Below are positions 8,488-18,287 of a DNA stretch of 64,000 nt, piece by piece (position 1 is the first letter of the stretch; each line of letters starts with the position of its first letter). The notes beneath the pieces are model-generated. The model did no database searches. It was not told the origin of the DNA and saw only the letters and a list, made by a program, of their open reading frames with translations. The stretch comes from Aquitalea pelogenes. GTDB lineage: Bacteria > Pseudomonadota > Gammaproteobacteria > Burkholderiales > Chromobacteriaceae. The position numbers and the translations under genes were made by a program. The stretch covers positions 1-64,000 of the forward strand of contig NZ_LNQV01000002.1 of the NCBI RefSeq assembly GCF_001515305.1. Reading direction: 5' to 3'.

Positions 8488-8967
8488 ATGTTGTTCTCAC
8501 CCAGCCGCCAGGATGCGCGCGGCTTCTTTTTTGAAACCTGGAAAAAACACCAGACCAGCAGCGTGCTGACCGATCTGGAAAAGATCGTGCTTTCCATTCT
8601 TATAGACCACCCCGAGTACCACTCCATCCTGAATCATCCGGAAAAGTACCTGGAACAGGAATGGACGCCTGAAATGGGCGAGACCAACCCGTTCCTGCAC
8701 ATGGGCCTGCATGTGGCTATCGAGGAACAGCGCTCCATCGACCAGCCCTTCGGTATCCGTTCGCTCTACGCCCAGCTGGCCTTGCGCCACGGCAACGAGC
8801 ATCGTGCCCAGCACGAGATGATGGAATGCCTGGGCGAGATGATCTGGCATGCGCAGCGCTATGGCGGCGGCCCGGACGTGAACCGCTACATTTCCTGTGT
8901 GCGCGGCAAGCTGGGCATGGGCGAAGAGGAAACGCCGCGCATCAATCCGAACGATATTCCGGACTGA
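8488..8967 (+). CDS. DUF1841 family protein
   Basis: 159 residues from ATG 8488 (MLFSPSRQDARGFFFETW). This is a conserved uncharacterised family of beta- and gammaproteobacteria. Its features include the central HMGLHVAIEEQ segment, QPFGIRSLY, and several His/Glu pairs (EHRAQHEMMECLGE) that could bind metal. A longer in-frame extension to 8422 would overlap the divergent peroxidase start and is rejected. The function is unknown. Confidence 0.88.
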   Translation: MLFSPSRQDARGFFFETWKKHQTSSVLTDLEKIVLSILIDHPEYHSILNHPEKYLEQEWTPEMGETNPFLHMGLHVAIEEQRSIDQPFGIRSLYAQLALRHGNEHRAQHEMMECLGEMIWHAQRYGGGPDVNRYISCVRGKLGMGEEETPRINPNDIPD

Positions 8968-8986
8968 GCATATTCAGGTGCTTAAC

Positions 8987-9016
8987 AAAAAAGCAGGCTC
9001 GCAAGCCTGCTTTTTT
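8987..9016. terminator. Bidirectional terminator, DUF1841 / hydroxyacid dehydrogenase
   Basis: Stem GCAGGCT/AGCCTGC with a CGCA loop, flanked by A6 on the left and T6 on the right, between two convergent genes. Confidence 0.92.
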
Positions 9017-9036
9017 CATGTGCGCTGCCATTGCGT

Positions 9037-9990
9037 TCACACCAGGCGATTGGCTTCCTGACCGCTGACAAAGGCCGTGACATTGTCCACCAGTTGTTGT
9101 GCCAGGCGCTGCATGGCCTGCTGGCTGGCCCAACCGACATGCGGCGTGACGATCAGGTGCGGCAAGCGAGCCTTCAGCAGCGGATTGCCGGCCGACGGCG
9201 GTTCGGTGCTCAGCACGTCAAAACCGGCACCGCCCAGCTGGCCGAACTTGAGTGCAGCCACCAGCGCTTCTTCATCCACCAGTCCGCCACGCGCGGTGTT
9301 GATCAGGATGGCACCCGGCTTCATGGCCATCAATTCCGGCTGGGCAATCATGTTGCGGGTTTCTTCGTTCAGCGGGCAATGCAAGGACAGCACATCCGAA
9401 CTGGCAAGCAGCTGATCAAAGCTGACATAGCCATCGCGCACGGTGGTAACGCCCTTGCGCTCACCAAACTGTACATGCATGCCAAAGGCGCGAGCACGTT
9501 CGGCCAGCGCCTGACCAATGCCGCCCGCACCCAGAATACCCAGCGTGGCACCCTTGAGGTCGCGAATGGGCGCACCAAAATGGCAGAACTGCTTGGCCTG
9601 CTCCCAGACACCGGCAGCGACATCGCGCTGGTAGGCCGGCAGATTCTTCATCAGGGCCAGCATCAGGGTAAACGCATGCTCGGCCACGGTTTCGTCGCCG
9701 TAATGGCGGATGTTGGCCACCGCAATGCCCTGCTCACGGCAAGTGGCGATATCGATATGGTTGTAGCCGGTGGCCGCCACCGCCAGCATCTTCACCCCCG
9801 GCAACTGCAGCAGGGTTTCACGGCTGAACGGCACCTTGTTGGTGATCACAATGTCGGCATTACCCACATGCTGGACAATCTGCTCCACCGTGGTGGCGGA
9901 AATTTCGCGATAGGCATGGGCAAAAGGAAAAGCGGGAACCGGGACAGGCAGGCTGTCCCGGTCGAGGAATACGATGGAAGGTTGGCTCAT
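9037..9990 (-). CDS. D-2-hydroxyacid dehydrogenase (glycerate/hydroxypyruvate type)
   Basis: 317 residues. An NAD(P)-dependent 2-oxoacid reductase of the D-isomer family: Rossmann motif GILGAGGIG, catalytic Arg in NTARGGLVDE, Glu in DVLSTEPP and His in TPHVGWAS. The composition most resembles HprA-like glycerate dehydrogenases, but substrate cannot be assigned from sequence alone. It is followed upstream on the same strand by the DUF2189 gene only 10 bases away, suggesting co-transcription. Confidence 0.88.
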   Translation of the reverse strand: MSQPSIVFLDRDSLPVPVPAFPFAHAYREISATTVEQIVQHVGNADIVITNKVPFSRETLLQLPGVKMLAVAATGYNHIDIATCREQGIAVANIRHYGDETVAEHAFTLMLALMKNLPAYQRDVAAGVWEQAKQFCHFGAPIRDLKGATLGILGAGGIGQALAERARAFGMHVQFGERKGVTTVRDGYVSFDQLLASSDVLSLHCPLNEETRNMIAQPELMAMKPGAILINTARGGLVDEEALVAALKFGQLGGAGFDVLSTEPPSAGNPLLKARLPHLIVTPHVGWASQQAMQRLAQQLVDNVTAFVSGQEANRLV

Positions 9991-10000
9991 CAGTCTGGCG

Positions 10001-10783
10001 TCAGCTTTCGTAGGAAATCATGGCGCGGTAAGCATGCCAGCTGGCCAGCCCCAGTACGGGCATGATGACGATCAGGCCAATGAAATAGGTAGCAAAGCCC
10101 ACCGCAGTAAGAGCCACAATCATAACGGCCCATACCGCCATCGTCAGCAGATTCTTGTACACCGCCTGCACGCTGTTGATCATGGCGGTCACCGTGTCCA
10201 CATCCTTGTCCAGCATCATCGGGATGGCCACCACGCTGAGCGAGAACACCGCCACCGCAAACAGGAAGCCGACACCAAAATAGGCCAGCAGGAATGTCAT
10301 GTTTTCCGGCAACAGGGCATTGCTCAGCAAGCTGTCCAGTGATGGCAGGGCTGCAGTATCAAAAAACAGCGCAAACATGAGCAGTGAAACGCGGAACCAG
10401 CCAAACACCATCAAGGCCAGCAAGGCGGCGTACAAGGTAAAGCCGGGCAGATTGACTCGCCAGGCAACCATGCTGTGCCACAAATTGACCCGCTGCGTGG
10501 CAAATGTGTTTTCATGCTGGCGCGCCAGATCATACAGACCGATGGCAAGAAACGGCCCGGCCAGCAGGAACAGCGTGGACAAGGTAAGTACGAACTGTGG
10601 CGCACTATCGAAATAGGCAATCAACAGATAGCCCATCAAGACAAAAACGGCACCATAAAACATCGCATCGGCCGGTGCGCGGCGCAGGTCTTTCACGCCT
10701 TGCTGCAGCCAGACCATGGTTTGGGAAACTTCAACATGATGAACAACCGGGTGTTCCCGGGACGAGCCGTGGGTGATGTCCAT
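10001..10783 (-). CDS. DUF2189 integral membrane protein
   Basis: 260 residues with about six hydrophobic helices (starting near residues 41-62) and the family's N-terminal WLQQGVKDLRRAP segment. DUF2189 proteins are conserved inner-membrane proteins of unknown role, often near respiratory genes. It probably forms an operon with the downstream dehydrogenase. The upstream 158 bases separate it from the divergent FKBP gene. Confidence 0.82.
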   Translation of the reverse strand: MDITHGSSREHPVVHHVEVSQTMVWLQQGVKDLRRAPADAMFYGAVFVLMGYLLIAYFDSAPQFVLTLSTLFLLAGPFLAIGLYDLARQHENTFATQRVNLWHSMVAWRVNLPGFTLYAALLALMVFGWFRVSLLMFALFFDTAALPSLDSLLSNALLPENMTFLLAYFGVGFLFAVAVFSLSVVAIPMMLDKDVDTVTAMINSVQAVYKNLLTMAVWAVMIVALTAVGFATYFIGLIVIMPVLGLASWHAYRAMISYES

Positions 10784-10941
10784 GACGAATCCCCTTCTGG
10801 TGGTGGGTGGGTAAACCAGACAGTTAATTCTTTATAAGCTACTGATTGCAAAATACAAATTGCAAATCAATGCTGTCAGACCACAGCGCACGGCAACTGG
10901 TACAATACGGGCCTGCTTGAACCAGATACAAGGAACACAAG

Positions 10942-11268
10942 ATGAGCGAATTGATCATTGAAGACCTGACCGTGGGCGAAGGTGCCGAAGCTGTCTCCGG
11001 CCAGGAGGTGACTGTGCATTACACCGGCTGGCTGACCAATGGCAGCAAGTTCGACTCCAGCAAGGACCGCTTCCAGCCCTTCAGCTTTCCGCTGGGTGCC
11101 GGCCATGTGATCAAGGGCTGGGATCAGGGCGTCGTTGGCATGAAGGTAGGTGGCAAGCGCAAGCTGACCATTCCGGCAGAACTCGGTTATGGCGCACGTG
11201 GCGCCGGTGGCGTGATTCCGCCCAACGCCACCCTGGTATTTGAAGTGGAACTGCTGCAGGTGGGCTGA
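10942..11268 (+). CDS. FKBP-type peptidyl-prolyl cis-trans isomerase
   Basis: 108 residues, a single FKBP domain without signal peptide, hence cytoplasmic. The active-site pattern is complete: VHYTGWL, the FDSS segment, [11 protein letters not shown] and ELGYG with a final FEVELLQV strand. It speeds prolyl isomerisation during folding. The ATG follows AAGGAACACAAG. The same compact form is widespread in Neisseria and Pseudomonas. Confidence 0.95.
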   Translation: MSELIIEDLTVGEGAEAVSGQEVTVHYTGWLTNGSKFDSSKDRFQPFSFPLGAGHVIKGWDQGVVGMKVGGKRKLTIPAELGYGARGAGGVIPPNATLVFEVELLQVG

Positions 11269-11285
11269 TCCGTCTTCTGTGCATG

Positions 11286-11312
11286 AAAAAGCCACCGTCG
11301 CGGTGGCTTTTT
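11286..11312. terminator. Bidirectional terminator, FKBP / DedA genes
   Basis: Stem GCCACCG/CGGTGGC with a TCG loop, flanked by A5 and T5, between convergent genes. Confidence 0.92.
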
Positions 11313-11328
11313 CATTTGGCAGTCCGGC

Positions 11329-11958
11329 TCATTTTTTCAGGCCGGAATCCTCACAGCATTTCTTGCGCTTGCACAGGTAGAGAATCGCCAGACCAGCCAG
11401 TAATACTCCGACCACGGAAAGAATACCCATCTGGCCACGATGCACCATATGCATCAGCCATTCGCGCTGTGTGGCACCGTAATGGCCCAGGTAAACCCAC
11501 ACCGGCACGGAAATCAGCGCGGCAAATCCATCCATCAGCAAGAAACGCCAATAGGGCACGCGCCGTGTCATGCCAGCGGTAATGAAGATGGGAGAACGCA
11601 AGCCGGGCAGGAAACGGGCAACGAACAGCACCCAGGTACCGTATTTTTCAAACTTTTCCTGCACAGCTTCAAAGCGTTCGGGCGTCAGGATGCGGGCGAT
11701 GGGACGGAAACGCTGCACCTTGTGGCCATAGAAACGCCCCGCAGCAAACATGATGCCGTCACCAGCCAGAACCCCGGCCATCCCCACCATAAACATGATA
11801 TCGACATCAGCATAGCCAAGGCCGGAAATGATGCCGCCAGCCACCAGCGTGATGTCTTCCGGAATCGGAACACCGAAACCACACACCAGCAATACGGTAA
11901 AGACAGCCACATAACCGTAACCAGTAAAGAAATCGAGAAGTATCTGCAGTATGTCCAT
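11329..11958 (-). CDS. DedA family membrane protein
   Basis: 209 residues from ATG 11958 (GGAG ribosome site); the upstream extension in the same frame has no family character. The re-entrant loop segment FGVPIPEDITLVAGG and the FVARFLPGLRSPIFITAG motif are DedA/VTT hallmarks. Members help recycle undecaprenyl phosphate or lipids and sustain the proton motive force. A basic, cysteine-containing C-terminal tail (LCKRKKCCEDSGLKK) is notable. It is divergent from alr. Confidence 0.92.
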   Translation of the reverse strand: MDILQILLDFFTGYGYVAVFTVLLVCGFGVPIPEDITLVAGGIISGLGYADVDIMFMVGMAGVLAGDGIMFAAGRFYGHKVQRFRPIARILTPERFEAVQEKFEKYGTWVLFVARFLPGLRSPIFITAGMTRRVPYWRFLLMDGFAALISVPVWVYLGHYGATQREWLMHMVHRGQMGILSVVGVLLAGLAILYLCKRKKCCEDSGLKK

Positions 11959-12014
11959 AGTGCTCCGCCGACCGGCACAGTCTTGTCCTGTCACAAGATT
12001 TGGCCACGGGCTGA

Positions 12015-12045
12015 TTGTCCGAGTGCATGATCGGGCGCTTATAAT
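12015..12045 (+). promoter_or_regulatory. Probable alr promoter
   Basis: A perfect -10 TATAAT at 12040-12045 with a weak -35 TTGTCC (12015-12020) 19 bases before it. The alr ATG follows 30 bases later. Confidence 0.55.
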
Positions 12046-12074
12046 AGCACACCTCGACCTTATCCTTTCTTGAC

Positions 12075-13145
12075 ATGACACGCCCCATACGGGTGGAAAT
12101 CAATCATTCCGCCCTGCGCCATAACTATCTGCATTCCCGTCAACAAGCTGCAGGCCGTGCTGCACTGGCCGTCATCAAGGCTGATGCCTATGGTCACGGA
12201 GCACTTGGCTGCGCCCTTGCCCTGGCTGACATTGCCGACGGATTTGCCCTACTCAATATCGAAGATGCCATCGCCCTGCGCAAGGCAGGCATCCAGCAGC
12301 CGATTACCCTGCTGGAAGGACCATTCGACCGGACCGAAGTGGAGGCCATGGCAGAATACCGCATTGCCGGTGCCATTCACTCCTCTCACCAGATTGCCTG
12401 GTTACAGGAAGGTTCCCTGCCACAGCCGGTGGAAGTATGGCTCAAGATCAACAGCGGTATGAACCGGCTGGGTTTCCGCCCGGAACAGGCCAGCCACGTG
12501 ATGCAGCAACTGCATGCATTGCCGCAAGTGAAGCTGAGCACCATCATGACGCATTTCTCCACTGCCGATGACGATCGTGGCGTAGCAACGCAGTGGCAGC
12601 GCTTTGCTCCCGTGGCCACTGCCAGTGGCCTGGCCATCAGCGCGGCCAATTCCGCGGCTGTCTTCCGCCATCCGCACACCCATGGCGCCATCGTCCGCCC
12701 CGGCATCACCCTGTATGGCTGCTCGCCCTTTGCCGACTGTCATGGCGCAGCGCTGGGCCTGCAAACCACCATGACGCTGAGCGCGGACATCATTGCCATC
12801 CAGCAACTGCAAGCAGGCGAGGGCGTGGGATACGGCATTCAGTTTCAGGCCGACCGACCGATGCGGATAGGCATTGTCGCCTGTGGCTATGCCGACGGTT
12901 ACCCGCGCATTGCCGCCAATGGCACTCCGGTGATGGTGGCAGGCCAGCGCAGCGGCACTGTGGGACGGGTTTCCATGGATATGCTGGTGGTGGACCTGAC
13001 GCACATTCCTGCTGCCACCATCGGTAGCCGGGTGGAGCTGTGGGGGCCAAACATCGCCATCGAAGCAGTGGCTGCGGCTGCCGGCACCATTGGCTATGAG
13101 CTGATGTGCGCCATTGCCCCGCGCGTGCCGCGCCTGTCCAGCTGA
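12075..13145 (+). CDS. alr: Alanine racemase
   Basis: 356 residues. It makes D-alanine for peptidoglycan. The pyridoxal-phosphate lysine is Lys35 in AVIKADAYGHG, and the second catalytic base is the Tyr in ACGYADGYPR. The substrate-loop sequence GRVSMDMLVVD is intact. In some Neisseriales the single racemase serves both synthesis and catabolism; no dadA lies nearby, so alr is preferred over dadX. Confidence 0.95.
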   Translation: MTRPIRVEINHSALRHNYLHSRQQAAGRAALAVIKADAYGHGALGCALALADIADGFALLNIEDAIALRKAGIQQPITLLEGPFDRTEVEAMAEYRIAGAIHSSHQIAWLQEGSLPQPVEVWLKINSGMNRLGFRPEQASHVMQQLHALPQVKLSTIMTHFSTADDDRGVATQWQRFAPVATASGLAISAANSAAVFRHPHTHGAIVRPGITLYGCSPFADCHGAALGLQTTMTLSADIIAIQQLQAGEGVGYGIQFQADRPMRIGIVACGYADGYPRIAANGTPVMVAGQRSGTVGRVSMDMLVVDLTHIPAATIGSRVELWGPNIAIEAVAAAAGTIGYELMCAIAPRVPRLSS

Positions 13146-13163
13146 ACCAATCGCTCACCACAA

Positions 13164-13198
13164 TAAAAAAAGCCGCTGCATCGGGCAGCGGCTTTTTC
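13164..13198. terminator. Bidirectional terminator, alr / glmM
   Basis: Stem AAGCCGCTGC/GCAGCGGCTT with an ATCGG loop, A-run on the left and T5 on the right, between convergent genes. Confidence 0.93.
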
Positions 13199-13214
13199 TT
13201 GTGCCAGGACTGAA

Positions 13215-14548
13215 TCAGGCCACGCGCTCTATGGTGGCGGCAATTTCTTTGGCCCATTTTTCCGACAAGCTGCGGTCATTGGCTTCTACCATCACCCGCA
13301 CCACCGGCTCGGTACCGGAAGGACGCAATACCACGCGGCCAATCCCGGTCAAGGCGGCTTCTGCGGCTGCCAGCGCCTCGGCAGAGGCCGCTTTCCAGTC
13401 GCAGCCATTGTGACGCACATTGATCATGGTCTGCGGGAACGGCGTCCAGTCACTGCAGGCCTCTTCCAGGCTGATGCCCAGTTCGGCCAGGCTGGCCAGC
13501 ACCTGCAAGCTGGAGATGATGCCATCGCCGGTGGTGTGCTTGTCCAGGCACAGGATGTGTCCCGATGCTTCGCCGCCCACCTGCCAGCCATTGGCATGCA
13601 GCATTTCCAGCACATAGCGGTCACCCACCTTGCGCGGCCAAAGGCCACGCCCAGCTTGTTGAGCGCCAGTTCCATGGCCATATTGGTCATGACCGTGCCC
13701 ACCACACCGCCCTTTAGCTCGCCACGGGCGGCACGTGCCTTGGCAATCACATAAATAAGCTGGTCGCCGTCGTACACCTTGCCATGCTTGTCCACCATGA
13801 TCAGGCGGTCACCGTCGCCATCCAGCGAAATGCCATAGTCAGCATGGTGCTCAAGAACGGCTACCTGCAAGGTCTTGGGATAAGTCGCGCCCACCTTGTC
13901 GTTGATGTTGTAGCCATCAGGTTCACCACCGATCACCACCAGCTCGGCACCCAGTTCATGGAACACCTTGGGCGCGATGTGATAGGTGGCACCATTTGCA
14001 CAATCCACCACCAGCTTCAAGTGCTTCAGGTTTCGCTCGCCCGGGAAGGTACTCTTGCAGAATTCGATGTAACGCTCTGCTGCACCAGAAATACGGCGGG
14101 CACGCCCCAGCTCGGCCGAGCTGTTGGTCGTCATCGGCTGTTCCAGCATGGCCTCGATTTCCAGCTCCAGTGCGTCATCCAGCTTTTTGCCGCCTTCGGC
14201 AAAAAACTTGATGCCATTATCCTGATAGGGGTTGTGCGATGCCGAAATCACCACGCCGGCCTCCAGCCGCAGCGCGCGGGTGAGGTAGGCAATGCCCGGA
14301 GTGGGCAGTGGGCCGGTCAGCAGCACATTGACGCCAGCCGCAGTAAAACCGGCCTGCAAGGCTGCTTCCAGCATGTAACCGGAAATACGGGTGTCCTTGC
14401 CAACCAGCACCGTCGGACGGTGCTCCTTGTCGTGGTCCACCAGCACTCGCCCAGCCGCATGGCCTAGCTTGAGGACAAAATCAGGGGTGATGGGAAATTG
14501 CCCTACTTCACCACGTACACCATCCGTACCAAAATATTTACGACTCAT
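13215..14548 (-). CDS. glmM: Phosphoglucosamine mutase, split by a frameshift
   Basis: It converts glucosamine-6-phosphate to glucosamine-1-phosphate for UDP-GlcNAc, peptidoglycan and LPS. Residues 1 to about 305 read in one frame (active phosphoserine Ser104 in SASHNP; metal loop DGDGDR). The rest ([14 protein letters not shown] to the C-terminal RPSGTEP sugar-phosphate loop) reads in another. Restoring one base at about 13629-13632 gives 444 residues, the normal length. The gene is essential in studied bacteria and has intact homology on both sides, so a missing base in the sequence is the best explanation. It is last in rlmE-ftsH-folP-glmM. Confidence 0.9.
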
Positions 14549-14695
14549 TTCTTCATCCTAGTCACGTTGCTGTAGCACCTGGCCAGCAACGGGTAGCTAC
14601 GGTAATAACCTTGGCGCCAGCCCTGTATTGTACCTGCCCGCCCTGTTGGCTCGGCAAGTCCTTTTATGCAAACGAGGTAAGGCACCCCTTGCGGA

Positions 14696-15538
14696 TCAAG
14701 CGGTATACGGTTGCAACGCCGCCCAGACTTCCAGTGCCTGCCGGCTGGCTTTGACATCGTGCACCCGCACGATTTTGGCACCACCTTGCAAGGACAACAG
14801 CGCCACGGCGACGCTGGCACCAAGCCGTTCTGATGGAATGGCCTCGCCGGTGATGGCACCCAGCATGGACTTGCGCGACAGACCTACCAGCAACGGCATA
14901 CCGCTGATGGACTCGATACGCTGCAGCCCTGCCAGCAGTTGCAGGTTATGTTCCAGGGTCTTGCCGAAACCGAAGCCTGGATCAATCAGCAAACGCTCCG
15001 CAGCAATACCCGCATCAAGGCACAACTGCACGCGACGTTGCAGATATTGGCCGACCTCCTCCACCACATCCTCATACGCAGGGGCCTGCTGCATGGTGTC
15101 CGGGTTGCCTTGCTTGTGCATCAGGCACAGTGCCACCTGTGATGCAGCCACGGCCTCCACTGCACCCTGATCTTCCAGTGCGGAGACGTCATTGATAAGG
15201 TCCACAGCCCCCAGTTGCAAGGCCGCCTGCATGACCGCGGTACGACGGGTATCGAGCGACAGCGGAGCGCCGATATCCTTGAGTTTTTCCAGTACCGGCA
15301 ACACCCTGTCCATTTCTTCTTGCACACTGACTTCCGGCGCACCGGGACGGGTAGATTCGCCACCTATATCCAGAATGGCCGCGCCATCTGCCAGCATGGC
15401 TTGCGCGCGCTGCAATGCAGTGTCCAGCGTATTGTAGCGGCCACCATCAGAGAAGGAATCGGGGGTGACATTGAGGATGCCCATGATCATGGGCCGGGAT
15501 AGATCGAGCTTATAGCGCCCGCATTGAAGCAATTGCAT
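14696..15538 (-). CDS. folP: Dihydropteroate synthase
   Basis: 280 residues. It joins 6-hydroxymethyl-dihydropterin pyrophosphate with p-aminobenzoate in folate synthesis; it is the sulfonamide target. Motifs: GILNVTPDSFSDGG, DIGGESTRPGA, DPGFGFGKTLEHN and the C-terminal RVHDV. I chose ATG 15538, which fits family length but lacks a clear ribosome site. A GTG at 15589, 18 bases after ftsH, is an alternative with 17 extra residues. Conserved neighbourhood: ftsH upstream, glmM downstream. Confidence 0.95.
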   Translation of the reverse strand: MQLLQCGRYKLDLSRPMIMGILNVTPDSFSDGGRYNTLDTALQRAQAMLADGAAILDIGGESTRPGAPEVSVQEEMDRVLPVLEKLKDIGAPLSLDTRRTAVMQAALQLGAVDLINDVSALEDQGAVEAVAASQVALCLMHKQGNPDTMQQAPAYEDVVEEVGQYLQRRVQLCLDAGIAAERLLIDPGFGFGKTLEHNLQLLAGLQRIESISGMPLLVGLSRKSMLGAITGEAIPSERLGASVAVALLSLQGGAKIVRVHDVKASRQALEVWAALQPYTA

Positions 15539-15560
15539 CGAATGTTCAGCCAGATAAATG

Positions 15561-15593
15561 CAAAACAGGGTGACAGCCTGCGCTATCACCCTG
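15561..15593 (-). terminator. Possible attenuator hairpin between ftsH and folP
   Basis: Arms CAGGGTGA/TCACCCTG (15566-15573, 15586-15593), followed on the minus strand by TTTT. The T-run is short, so partial termination or RNA processing is more likely than a full stop. Confidence 0.45.
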
Positions 15594-15606
15594 TGGAAAC
15601 CGGTTA

Positions 15607-17517
15607 TCAGAGTTCCTGAGCCGGGGTGGATGTCGGTTCTACCGGAGCGGCTTCAATGGCCTTTTCCTCCGGCTTGGCCGGGAAACCACTACCCGGTTTG
15701 GGCGGACGCGGCGGTTTGCCATCCATGATGTCGTTGATCTGCTCTGCGTCGATGGTTTCCCATTCCAGCAGGGCCGCGGTCATGGCTTCCACCTTGTCGC
15801 GGTTTTCTTCCAGCAGACGACGTGCCAGAGCATATTGCTCGTCGATGATACGGCGAATTTCACTGTCCACCTGCTGCATGGTGGCTTCGGACATGTTCTT
15901 GTGGGTGGTGACAGAGCGACCGAGGAATACCTCGCCTTCATTGTCGCCATACACCATCGGACCCAGCTTGTCGGACATGCCGTAGCGCGTCACCATGTCA
16001 CGTGCCATCTGGGTGGCACGCTCGAAGTCGTTGGAAGCCCCGGTGGTCATCTGGTTCATGAACAGCTCTTCGGCGATACGGCCGCCAAACAGGATGGCCA
16101 GACGATCCAGCAGATAGCCACGATCATAAGCAAAGCGGTCTTGCTCCGGCAGTTGCATGGTCACACCCAGCGCACGACCGCGCGGGATGATGGTGACCTT
16201 GTGCACCGGGTCGGACTTGGGCAGCAGCTTGGCCACTACGGCATGGCCGGATTCGTGGTAAGCAGTGTTGCGCTTTTCTTCCTCGGTCATCACCATGCTG
16301 CGGCGCTCGGCACCCATCATGATCTTGTCCTTGGCCGACTCGAAGTCCAGCATGTCCACCAGACGCTTGCTGCGACGGGCAGCAAACAGCGCGGCTTCAT
16401 TCACCAGGTTGGCCAGATCTGCACCGGAGAAACCCGGTGTGCCACGGGCGATGATGGAGGCTTCCACATCAGCAGCAATCGGCACCTTGCGCATGTGAAC
16501 GGACAGAATCTGTTCACGGCCACGGATATCCGGCAGCGGTACCACCACCTGACGGTCGAAACGACCAGGACGCTGCAAGGCAGGGTCCAGCACGTCCGGA
16601 CGGTTGGTCGCGGCGATCACGATAACAGTCTGGTTGGTTTCAAAACCATCCATTTCAACCAGCAGCTGGTTCAGCGTCTGTTCGCGTTCGTCGTTACCAC
16701 CTCCCAGACCTGCGCCACGCTGGCGACCTACCGCATCGATTTCGTCGATGAAGATGATGCAAGGCGAGTTCTTCTTGGCCTGCTCGAACATGTCGCGGAC
16801 ACGGGCAGCACCCACGCCGACAAACATTTCGACAAAGTCAGAACCGGAAATGCTGAAGAACGGTACCTTGGCCTCACCGGCAATGGCCTTGGCCAGCAGG
16901 GTTTTACCGGTACCCGGCGAGCCGCACAGCAGGATGCCGCGCGGAATGCGGCCACCCAGGCTCTGGTAACGGGAGGGGTCGCGCAGGTAGTCGACAATTT
17001 CCTTCACCTCTTCCTTGGCTTCGTCGCAGCCGGCGACATCCGCAAAGGTCACGGTGTTGGTGTCCTGGTCCAGCATGCGCGCCTTGCTCTTGCCGAAAGA
17101 GAAGGCACCACCCTTGCCGCCACCCTGCATCTGGCGCATGAAGAATACCCACACGCCGATGAGCAGCAGCATCGGGAACCAGCTGATGAAGATGCTCATC
17201 AGCATGGACGGTTCCTCTTCCGGCTTGGCCGAGAAGCGGACGTTGTTCTTGATCAGGTCTTCAACCAGTTGCGGATCGTAGGGCGCATAGGTGGCAAATG
17301 CCGAACCATCGGTACGCTTGCCTTTCAGCCACTGGCCACGCAGCGGATGGCCCTCGATGCTCAGGGATTGCACCTTGCCGGATTCGACATCGCTGATGAA
17401 TTGCGAGTATTCGATCTGGTTCTGGGCATCCTGACGTTTGTTGAACTGATTGAATACAGTCATCAGTACCAGACCGATGATGACCCAGATGGCGATGTTT
17501 TTGCCGATATTGTTCAC
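15607..17517 (-). CDS. ftsH: ATP-dependent zinc metalloprotease FtsH
   Basis: 636 residues. A membrane-anchored AAA+ protease that degrades misfolded membrane proteins and regulators such as LpxC and sigma-32. Two N-terminal transmembrane helices flank a periplasmic domain, followed by Walker A GSPGTGKT, Walker B IIFIDEID, the second region of homology ([19 protein letters not shown]) and the zinc site HESGH. The Walker A context reads CGSPGTGKT, where V/YGPPGTGKT is usual. The proline-rich tail is variable in the family. It follows rlmE by 80 bases. Confidence 0.97.
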   Translation of the reverse strand: MNNIGKNIAIWVIIGLVLMTVFNQFNKRQDAQNQIEYSQFISDVESGKVQSLSIEGHPLRGQWLKGKRTDGSAFATYAPYDPQLVEDLIKNNVRFSAKPEEEPSMLMSIFISWFPMLLLIGVWVFFMRQMQGGGKGGAFSFGKSKARMLDQDTNTVTFADVAGCDEAKEEVKEIVDYLRDPSRYQSLGGRIPRGILLCGSPGTGKTLLAKAIAGEAKVPFFSISGSDFVEMFVGVGAARVRDMFEQAKKNSPCIIFIDEIDAVGRQRGAGLGGGNDEREQTLNQLLVEMDGFETNQTVIVIAATNRPDVLDPALQRPGRFDRQVVVPLPDIRGREQILSVHMRKVPIAADVEASIIARGTPGFSGADLANLVNEAALFAARRSKRLVDMLDFESAKDKIMMGAERRSMVMTEEEKRNTAYHESGHAVVAKLLPKSDPVHKVTIIPRGRALGVTMQLPEQDRFAYDRGYLLDRLAILFGGRIAEELFMNQMTTGASNDFERATQMARDMVTRYGMSDKLGPMVYGDNEGEVFLGRSVTTHKNMSEATMQQVDSEIRRIIDEQYALARRLLEENRDKVEAMTAALLEWETIDAEQINDIMDGKPPRPPKPGSGFPAKPEEKAIEAAPVEPTSTPAQEL

Positions 17518-17597
17518 GAGTAGCGGACTCCTCTGTGCCCTGACTTTACGGTTGCGTATTGCATTGGAATGAATTGTAAACCCCGAGGGGGCATATG

Positions 17598-18215
17598 TCA
17601 GCGTCGGCCCTTGCCCAGCAGGTAAATTTCGCTGGAGCGGTCACGCGAAGCCTTGGGTTTGCGGGTAACTACCTCGTCAAACAGGTCTCGCATGGACTGC
17701 AGGTAGGGCTGGAAATCGCTGCCCTGGAACACTTTGACGAGAAAACAGCCGCCAGGTTTCAGATGATCACGTGCAAATTCGAGCGCCAGCTCACACAGCA
17801 AAAAGCTTCTGGCCTGATCCATGGCACTCATACCTGAGATATTGGGTGCCATGTCGGAAATTACAAGGTCCAGCGCGCGGCCGTCCAGCAGATCGACAAA
17901 CTGGGCCAGCACTTCGTCTTCGCGGAAGTCGCCCTGGATGAAGTCGACATCGGCAATCGGGTTCATCGGCAGGATATCCAGCGCAAACACCTTGCCCTGC
18001 GGCCCGACGATGCGGGCAGCCACCTGCGACCAGCTGCCCGGAGCGCTACCCAGGTCAGCCAGTACCGTGCCCGGGCGGATCAGTTTGTCTTTCTCGTTGA
18101 TTTCCAGCAGCTTGTACGCTGCCCGTGCCCGGTAGCCATCTTTCTTGGCCATCTGTACATACTGGTCGTTAACATGTTCGCGCAGCCAGGTATTGCTGCT
18201 GGTACTTCTTGCCAT
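17598..18215 (-). CDS. rlmE: 23S rRNA 2'-O-methyltransferase (U2552)
   Basis: 205 residues, formerly FtsJ/RrmJ. It methylates U2552 in the A-loop of 23S rRNA late in large-subunit assembly. The SAM motif is [14 protein letters not shown]; the K-D-K-E tetrad is represented by Lys in the N-terminal RARAAYKL segment, Asp in DLVISDMAP, Lys in [11 protein letters not shown] and Glu in [10 protein letters not shown]. First gene of the conserved rlmE-ftsH-folP-glmM cluster, divergent from yhbY. Confidence 0.96.
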   Translation of the reverse strand: MARSTSSNTWLREHVNDQYVQMAKKDGYRARAAYKLLEINEKDKLIRPGTVLADLGSAPGSWSQVAARIVGPQGKVFALDILPMNPIADVDFIQGDFREDEVLAQFVDLLDGRALDLVISDMAPNISGMSAMDQARSFLLCELALEFARDHLKPGGCFLVKVFQGSDFQPYLQSMRDLFDEVVTRKPKASRDRSSEIYLLGKGRR

Positions 18216-18287
18216 GAGTCGTTTCCTGCCGTTTCACTCAGCACAGCCATGCTGGCTATCCTGTTGTTTTTCAGTCTGTTTGTGACC

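Noticed and set aside
15835-17523. 562-codon frame opposite ftsH
   Set aside because: Antisense shadow of a highly conserved gene; no start signal or motif.
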